A stretch of 48,369 nucleotides of DNA, taken from NCBI RefSeq assembly GCF_009935845.1, contig NZ_QWEK01000031.1:1-48369 (forward strand). The letters run 5' to 3'. The notes under the pieces are model-generated. The model was not told where the DNA came from. It ran no database searches and saw only the letters and a list, made by a program, of their open reading frames with translations. Shown piece by piece: positions 43,893 to 48,369 of this stretch. Both the position numbers and the translations under genes were made by a program. The DNA comes from Pseudoflavonifractor sp. 524-17 (GTDB lineage Bacteria; Bacillota; Clostridia; Oscillospirales; Oscillospiraceae). Each line of letters begins with the position of its first letter. Positions within the stretch are counted from its first letter, which is position 1.

Positions 43893-44464
43893 ACCGTAAG
43901 TTTGAGTTTAAGGAGACCGCTATTTCCGGCCTGATTGAGGTAACTCCCTTCAATGCCGAAGATGTGCGCGGCTGCTTCACCAAGGATTATTCCAAAGAGG
44001 TCTTTGAGGCAAACGGCATCCGCCATGACTTGGCGGAGGTGTTTTATACCACCAGTCATAAAGGGGTGATACGCGCCCTCCACTTCCAGCGGGTGAGGCA
44101 GCAGCCGAAGCTGGTGCGGTGTATCTGGGGTCATGTTTGGGATGTGGTGGTGGACCTGCGGAAGGACAGCGGTACCTTTAAAAAGTGGCTGGCCTTTGAT
44201 TTAATCGGGGAAACGCACAATGAGATTTTGGTGCCTGCGGGCTGCGCCCACGGATATCTGGTGCTGGAGGACTCCATTGTCTCCTATAAGTGTGGGGAAA
44301 AGTTCTATGGGGAGTATGATGACGGCATCCTGTGGGACGACCCGGATATCGGTGTGGCGTGGCCGCTGGAGTTGATTGGCGGCAGAGAGAATGTCATCCT
44401 GGCGGAAAAAGATAAAACCCTACAGAGCTTCCAGGCGTTTATAGAGACCTATGGAGGATTCTGA
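43889..44464 (+). CDS. dTDP-4-dehydrorhamnose 3,5-epimerase-like (RmlC family) protein
   Basis: Cupin-type epimerase, 191 residues, the usual size for RmlC. The family motifs are present: RALHFQRVRQQPKLVRCIWG (63-82) with likely catalytic His65, DVVVDLRKDSGTFKKW (85-100) with the conserved Asp, VPAGCAHGYLVLEDS and the final WDDPDIGVAWPL. It normally epimerises dTDP-4-keto-6-deoxyglucose. Here no dTDP genes are near and the neighbours make a CDP-sugar, so it may work on the CDP form at C3, C5 or both. ATG 43889 overlaps the previous stop. Confidence 0.88.
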   Translation: MNRKFEFKETAISGLIEVTPFNAEDVRGCFTKDYSKEVFEANGIRHDLAEVFYTTSHKGVIRALHFQRVRQQPKLVRCIWGHVWDVVVDLRKDSGTFKKWLAFDLIGETHNEILVPAGCAHGYLVLEDSIVSYKCGEKFYGEYDDGILWDDPDIGVAWPLELIGGRENVILAEKDKTLQSFQAFIETYGGF

Positions 44465-44465
44465 T

Positions 44466-45665
44466 ATGGACTGTTTGGTTGTGGGGTGCGGGCTGTGCGG
44501 CGCTGTGATCGCCCGCCACATGGCGGAACGTGGGAAGCGGGCAGTAATCTGGGAGCGCCGGGACCACATCGGCGGCAATCTGTACGACTATGTGGACGAG
44601 CATGGATTTTTGGTCCAGAAATATGGCCCCCACACCTTTCATACCCCAAAGAGAGCGCTTTATGACTACATGTGCCGCTTTGAGCAGTGGCAGGACTATC
44701 AGCTGACCTGCGGCGCGGAGTGGGGCGGAAAATATACGCCCACTCCGTTCAATTTTACCACTATCGATACCTTCTACCCGCCGACGGAAGCAGAGCGCCT
44801 GAAAGAAAAATTGAAGAAGGAGTTTGCTGGCCGGGAAACCGCTACCGTGGTGGAGGTGCTGGAGCATCCCGATCCGGAGGTGCGGGGCTACGCGGAATTT
44901 CTCTTCCGGAACGACTACGCCCCCTATACCGCCAAGCAGTGGGGTGTGCCGCCGGAGCAGATCGACCCCAGCGTCCTCAAGCGGGTGCCTCTGCGCTTTT
45001 CCTATGGAGAGGGCTATTTTGACGATCCCTATCAAGCTATGCCCGTCCACTCCTTCACCCGTTTTTTTGAGAATCTTCTGAACCATCCCAACATTGAGGT
45101 AAAACTCGGGATAGAGGCGCTGGAACATCTGAAGGCTGAGGACGGAAAGCTTTTGTTGGACGGGAAGGAAGCCACGTTTCCTGTCGTCTATACCGGAGCG
45201 CTGGACGAGCTGTTTGGCGGCATTTACGGGGCGCTTCCCTACCGCTCCCTGCGGTTTGAGTGGAGATACGAGGAAAAGGACAGCTTACAGCCCGCTCCCG
45301 TGGTAGCCTATCCCCAGGAGAAGGGCTATACCCGGATTACCGAGTACAAAAAGCTGCCGGTCCAGGACAGGCCCGGGACCAGCTATGCGGTGGAGTACCC
45401 CCTCCCCTACCGGGAGGGAGAGAAGCTGGAGCCCTATTATCCCGTTTTAACCAAAGAGAGCCAGACGCAGTTTGCGCGGTATCAGGCCCTGGCGGACCGG
45501 ATTCCCAACCTCATCCGCTGCGGCCGCCTGGCGGATTTTAAGTACTACAACATGGACCAGGCCTTGGAACGGGCCCTGGAGACAGTAAAAAATTATAACA
45601 GGGGAACGGCCCTGGACCCAGCGGACGGGCGGTCTTTGAATTTATCCCTAAAGCGGCACCAATAG
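44466..45665 (+). CDS. glf: UDP-galactopyranose mutase
   Basis: Flavoenzyme that interconverts UDP-galactopyranose and UDP-galactofuranose, 399 residues. The FAD-binding Rossmann start is VVGCGLCGAVIARHMAERGK (5-24), followed by RRDHIGGNLYDY and KYGPHTFHTPK. PYTAKQWGVPPEQIDPSVLK and VVAYPQEKGYTRITEYKKL are active-site segments, and IRCGRLADFKYYNMDQALE closes the FAD site. ATG 44466 lies eight bases after GGAGG (44453-44457); ATG 44451 would precede that site. It indicates that the cluster's glycan contains galactofuranose, although no typical galactofuranosyltransferase is visible. Last gene of the cluster. Confidence 0.95.
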   Translation: MDCLVVGCGLCGAVIARHMAERGKRAVIWERRDHIGGNLYDYVDEHGFLVQKYGPHTFHTPKRALYDYMCRFEQWQDYQLTCGAEWGGKYTPTPFNFTTIDTFYPPTEAERLKEKLKKEFAGRETATVVEVLEHPDPEVRGYAEFLFRNDYAPYTAKQWGVPPEQIDPSVLKRVPLRFSYGEGYFDDPYQAMPVHSFTRFFENLLNHPNIEVKLGIEALEHLKAEDGKLLLDGKEATFPVVYTGALDELFGGIYGALPYRSLRFEWRYEEKDSLQPAPVVAYPQEKGYTRITEYKKLPVQDRPGTSYAVEYPLPYREGEKLEPYYPVLTKESQTQFARYQALADRIPNLIRCGRLADFKYYNMDQALERALETVKNYNRGTALDPADGRSLNLSLKRHQ

Positions 45666-45844
45666 ACAATATTTTTTACCCATTTTGTATGTACCGCTGC
45701 AATCCAAAAACGCTGTCCGGCGGCTGCCTGCCTGTCGCCTAAATGTTGAGGCCGCCTTTCCCCTGTCCCCATCAGTTTTTCCCCTATTTCTTTCTCTCCA
45801 TTCGCTTTTGTGCTCCCAGCGTCTTGTCCATGAGGGGTGTTCAG

Positions 45845-45893
45845 AGTATAAAAAGGAAGCTTACTCCAATTGGAGCAGCTTCCTTTTTATACT
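45845..45893. terminator. 17-bp bidirectional terminator after the polysaccharide cluster
   Basis: AGTATAAAAAGGAAGCT (45845-45861) pairs perfectly with AGCTTCCTTTTTATACT (45877-45893); the loop itself contains CTCC/GGAG. A and T runs on both flanks let it act for glf and for the convergent anti-sigma gene. The rest of the 290-base gap (45666-45954) shows no gene. Confidence 0.85.
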
Positions 45894-45954
45894 GTTTCTC
45901 CCCCAAAAGTCTGTTTTGCAGCTCCGGAGGGCTATTTCTTTCAAAGGTGTGCGG

Positions 45955-46671
45955 TTAGTTAATATTTCTCAGGGCGTCTAAAACGCTTTCCGGTTCCGCT
46001 GTTTCAGTAAATACCCCAATGTAACAATCTCCAGAATGGATATAAGCAGCACCATTTTCTTCAAGAATGGACACGGTTATTTCTTCCGCAGAGGAATAAA
46101 TACTTATATCAGTTTTCGGCTTATAGTTTAAAACACAAACGGTAAAAAGAGAGCCAATCGTTTCCGGGTTGGGTGCGACGGCACCGCCGTCCTCTGTAAA
46201 CTGCTGTCCGGGGATTGTACCGGAGATATATTCAACCCGTAACATATTATACTGTGTTCCATCCTTCATGATGGTATTATAGATACTTCCGCGCCCGTAA
46301 TGAAAATTCCCCGGCAGTTGACTGGGAAGGTGTTCTGCCAACTCATGGCTCAATGCTTCGCTTTCCGTAAGACTTATAATACCTGCTGAATCCACATTTT
46401 CTTCGCTTTCGGCCGCGGGATATACAGCAACGCTATACATCATACCTTCATGGCCTCCATCTATTCCGCCGCTGCCAGTACCGGGAATTGAAACGCCGCC
46501 AGGTGTTGTGTTTTGCTGCAAAAAGACGGTGGTTCCCACAATAAGGCATAGGCAAGCCGCTATTGCGACCCAAACCTTCCAACCCAATTTCTTCTTCATC
46601 ATTGTTCTAGCTCCTTTCACGATGTCATCATCAAGTTCACCAAGGACTTCAAAAAAATCTTCTTTCCTCAT
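45955..46671 (-). CDS. putative anti-sigma factor, single-pass membrane protein
   Basis: Partner of the ECF sigma factor encoded just upstream; the two genes overlap in ATGA. The 238 residues begin with a short cytoplasmic part (MRKEDFFEVLGELDDDIVKG, 1-20), which probably binds the sigma factor. One membrane helix follows (VWVAIAACLCLIVGTTVFLQ, about 33-52), then a Gly/Ser-rich linker and an extracytoplasmic domain of about 160 residues. There is no HxxxCxxC zinc anti-sigma motif, so this is the clostridial type without it. The signal sensed is unknown. Base composition is more AT-rich than most of the window. Confidence 0.7.
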   Translation of the reverse strand: MRKEDFFEVLGELDDDIVKGARTMMKKKLGWKVWVAIAACLCLIVGTTVFLQQNTTPGGVSIPGTGSGGIDGGHEGMMYSVAVYPAAESEENVDSAGIISLTESEALSHELAEHLPSQLPGNFHYGRGSIYNTIMKDGTQYNMLRVEYISGTIPGQQFTEDGGAVAPNPETIGSLFTVCVLNYKPKTDISIYSSAEEITVSILEENGAAYIHSGDCYIGVFTETAEPESVLDALRNIN

Positions 46672-47228
46672 AGCTCAAAGCCCCTTTCTGTCAAATATAC
46701 TTTTAATTGTTTCCGTGTCCGTTCCAGCGTCTTCGATACAGTGCCCTGCAACATTCCATAATTGTTTGCAATCTCTGAAACTGAATCTGCATACCAATAA
46801 CGGCAGACAAAAACGCCTCGCTTCTCTGGTGAAAGGCTCCTTACAAAAGAATTGATTGCCTTTACCAGTTCCTGGCGGTCAAGCGTTTGTTCTACGTTGT
46901 CGGTGTCTGATACACAGTCAGCCAGTTCCTCTAAAACAAGTGCTATCTCACCACCGCCCCGTTTTTCAGCATGGTCGTGTTTATACTTGTTAAATGACAG
47001 ATTTCGTGTGATTTTACCAAGGAATGTTGCTAGTTGTTCGGGCCAATGGGCCGGCATGGAGTTCCAGGCATTTAAATAGGTGTCATTGACACATTCTTCT
47101 GCATCTTCTTCGCTGTTTAATATGTTCCTTGCGATGGTCTTGCAGTAATGGCCGTATTTGTCAGACGTTGCTTTAATGGCCTGGTCGTTTCTGTCCCAAT
47201 ACAACTGGATTATGCCATTATCATTCAT
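46668..47228 (-). CDS. ECF-type RNA polymerase sigma factor
   Basis: Extracytoplasmic-function sigma factor of 186 residues. Region 2 runs through YCKTIARNILNSEEDAEECV and NDTYLNAWNSMP (about 30-65), including the conserved DAEE(C/D) helix. Region 4 is LSPEKRGVFVCRYWYADSVS and EIANNYGMLQGTVSKTLERT (about 128-170), a helix-turn-helix for the -35 element. ATG 47228 is six bases after AAAGGGGG; an upstream in-frame ATG (47255) lacks a site. The anti-sigma gene follows with a four-base overlap. The family is common in gut Clostridia in this two-gene form, often as a lower-GC insert. Confidence 0.92.
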   Translation of the reverse strand: MNDNGIIQLYWDRNDQAIKATSDKYGHYCKTIARNILNSEEDAEECVNDTYLNAWNSMPAHWPEQLATFLGKITRNLSFNKYKHDHAEKRGGGEIALVLEELADCVSDTDNVEQTLDRQELVKAINSFVRSLSPEKRGVFVCRYWYADSVSEIANNYGMLQGTVSKTLERTRKQLKVYLTERGFEL

Positions 47229-47274
47229 ACAAATCCCCCTTTCACCTATATACACAGCTTCTAGATAAAAATCT

Positions 47275-47300
47275 GACGCTCATTTCTAAAATATTTTTCA
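47275..47300 (-). promoter_or_regulatory. candidate autoregulated ECF promoter
   Basis: Minus strand TGAAAA (47300-47295), 16-base spacer, CGTC (47278-47275), the usual -35/-10 shape of ECF promoters. The predicted start near 47268 gives a 40-base leader to the sigma gene. Confidence 0.5.
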
Positions 47301-47301
47301 C

Positions 47302-47330
47302 ATTATATCATACTGTTGATCTGATAGTAA
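47302..47330 (-). promoter_or_regulatory. housekeeping promoter of the sigma/anti-sigma pair
   Basis: Minus strand TTACTA (47330-47325), 17-base spacer, perfect TATAAT (47307-47302), immediately upstream of the ECF-type site. Confidence 0.5.
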
Positions 47331-47333
47331 CGG

Positions 47334-47375
47334 AAAAGAGACTGTCCACCCAAGGTGAGCAGCCTCTTTTTATAG
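47334..47375. terminator. terminator of the polysaccharide deacetylase gene
   Basis: AAAAGAGACTG (47334-47344) pairs with CAGCCTCTTTT (47360-47370) with one mismatch, and CACC/GGTG extends the stem. T-runs occur on both strands. It lies about 60 bases past the deacetylase stop and insulates the sigma promoter. Confidence 0.75.
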
Positions 47376-47431
47376 CAGTTGTATCCTAATACAACTATTT
47401 ATTCGCGGTAACGCCCGCTCCAGAGGGGGGC

Positions 47432-48190
47432 CTATCCTGCCGGACACTGTCTCCCGGTATGGTCGATGGTGTACTCCCCCGCAAGGATGAGCTGTGAAAT
47501 GGGCACGAAGGTGTACCCCTCCTGGAGGAGGCACTCGATGATGCTTGGGAGGGCCTCTGGGGTGTGGAGGGCGGCGTTATGGAAGAGGACGATAGACCCC
47601 GGCCCCACCTTTGCGGTCACCCGCTTTGTGATGTCGGCGGCGGAGAGATCCTTCCAGTCCAGGCTGTCCACGTCCCACTGGATGGGCTCCATGCCGATGG
47701 AGCGGACGGAGGAAATTACGGTGTCGTTGTACTCGCCGTAAGGCGGGCGGATGAGCGTAGGGCGCACGCCGGTGACGGCCTCGATTTTATCGTTGCACGC
47801 CTCCACGTCGGCGATGATCTCGGCGCTGGAGAGCTGGTTCATGTGGGCGTGGGAGTCAGAGTGATTCATCACCTCGTGCCCCGCGTCGTGGAGGGCCTTT
47901 ACCGACTCTGGATACTTCTCCACCCAGTCCCCCACCACAAAAAAGGTGGCCTTTACGTTGTACTTATCTAAAATGTCAATAAGCTGCTGGGTGTCCTCGT
48001 TGCCCCAGGCGGCGTCGAAGGAGATGGACACCATCTTCTGGTCCCGCTGGACGCAGTAGATGGGCAGCTGGCGGCTGGCGGCGGCGGCGCCCACGATAGC
48101 CGGGTGATTGACCACGGTAAACATCAGCACGGCGATGAGGGCGCAGGCGGCGAAAAGCAGGTGTTTCCGCTTCAAAACCAAGAATCTCAC
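47432..48190 (-). CDS. polysaccharide (peptidoglycan) deacetylase, PdaB-like, membrane-anchored
   Basis: Carbohydrate esterase family 4 protein, 252 residues. A basic start and one helix (LLFAACALIAVLMFTVV, about 11-27) anchor it, with the catalytic domain outside. Motif 1 is SFDAAWGNED rather than TFDDGP, the PdaB variant. Motif 2 is NHSDSHAHM (H-S-x-S-H metal ligands) and motif 3 is RPPYGEYN. WDVDSLDWK and IVLFHNA are motifs 4 and 5. PdaB in Bacillus is needed for spore integrity, so this points to a sporulating lineage. GTG 48190 is seven bases after GGGAGGG; the frame continues upstream without a ribosome site. Bases 48191-48369 show no further gene. Confidence 0.9.
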   Translation of the reverse strand: MRFLVLKRKHLLFAACALIAVLMFTVVNHPAIVGAAAASRQLPIYCVQRDQKMVSISFDAAWGNEDTQQLIDILDKYNVKATFFVVGDWVEKYPESVKALHDAGHEVMNHSDSHAHMNQLSSAEIIADVEACNDKIEAVTGVRPTLIRPPYGEYNDTVISSVRSIGMEPIQWDVDSLDWKDLSAADITKRVTAKVGPGSIVLFHNAALHTPEALPSIIECLLQEGYTFVPISQLILAGEYTIDHTGRQCPAG

Positions 48191-48369
48191 AAAAAATCCC
48201 TCCCGAAATATGTTGTCCTCTCCAAACTGTATGCGAAAAACCGGCCATAGTTGCACGGTTTTGTGCTTTTGTCCAGGCGGGGCCCCCGCGGAGGGGATGC
48301 TCCCCCCTCTGGCCTCCCCCAAAGCGTGGACGGGCGGCCTGTGAATTCATCGGACACGAAATAAAGTAG

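Noticed and set aside
48191-48240. Sigma-G/sigma-F type promoter before the PdaB-like gene
   Set aside because: A CATACAGT-like -10 is present on the minus strand, but no matching -35 at the right distance was found.

Overview
The window looks like chromosomal DNA from a GC-rich, anaerobic, probably spore-forming Firmicute of the Oscillospirales (Flavonifractor/Pseudoflavonifractor-like). The grounds are GC-rich codon use with strong AGGAGG ribosome sites, S-layer-homology (SLH) proteins, a PdaB-like deacetylase, an anaerobic radical-SAM activase and clostridial-type ECF sigma and tail-fibre-like genes. The genus is inference. No tRNA, rRNA, CRISPR array or transposase was seen.

Left part (about 120-8360, + strand): housekeeping genes packed head to tail. 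These are mutY, a class-3 aldehyde dehydrogenase, tdk, a PflA-like radical SAM protein, a MATE exporter, recG and a GNAT acetyltransferase, closed by an intrinsic terminator.

Catabolic island (8372-20160): a minus-strand regulator (PrpR_N-like sensor, degenerate cyclase-like domain, winged helix) faces a ten-gene + strand operon across an AT-rich control region with a strong promoter and a direct repeat. The operon encodes a TIGR04076 protein, a complete BMP-type ABC importer (lipoprotein, double ATPase, two permeases), a RibD_C-type reductase, an iron-sulfur flavoprotein, an ATZ/TRZ-type amidohydrolase, a UbiD-family decarboxylase and its UbiX-type flavin prenyltransferase. Together they suggest uptake, deamination, reduction and reversible decarboxylation of a (hetero)aromatic or nucleobase-like compound. 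I do not recognise this pathway, and it is the best candidate here for an undescribed system.

Cell-surface region (20234-30786): a minus-strand operon runs from a membrane-fusion adaptor through a MacB-type ATPase and permease to an SLH protein. It diverges from a 993-residue SLH protein that is probably the major S-layer protein. Its promoter lies so that transcription should start at the ATG of a 34-codon upstream ORF overlapping the S-layer start. The 630-base divergent region also holds a likely small RNA of about 100 nt. A solitary phage-tail-fibre-like gene follows.

Polysaccharide cluster (30957-45665, + strand): O-antigen ligase/polymerase-like protein, initiating sugar-phosphate transferase, GT4 glycosyltransferase, ABC-2 exporter pair, two DUF4422 proteins (the second a chimera with a GT8 domain and an AT-rich interior), CDP-glucose synthesis and dehydration (rfbF, rfbG), an SDR reductase, an RmlC-like epimerase and UDP-galactopyranose mutase. 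The likely product is a secondary cell-wall polymer containing galactofuranose and a CDP-activated 6-deoxyhexose, perhaps the anchor of the nearby SLH proteins.

Right end (45955-48190, minus strand): an ECF sigma/anti-sigma pair of lower GC with a candidate autoregulated promoter, then a PdaB-like polysaccharide deacetylase.
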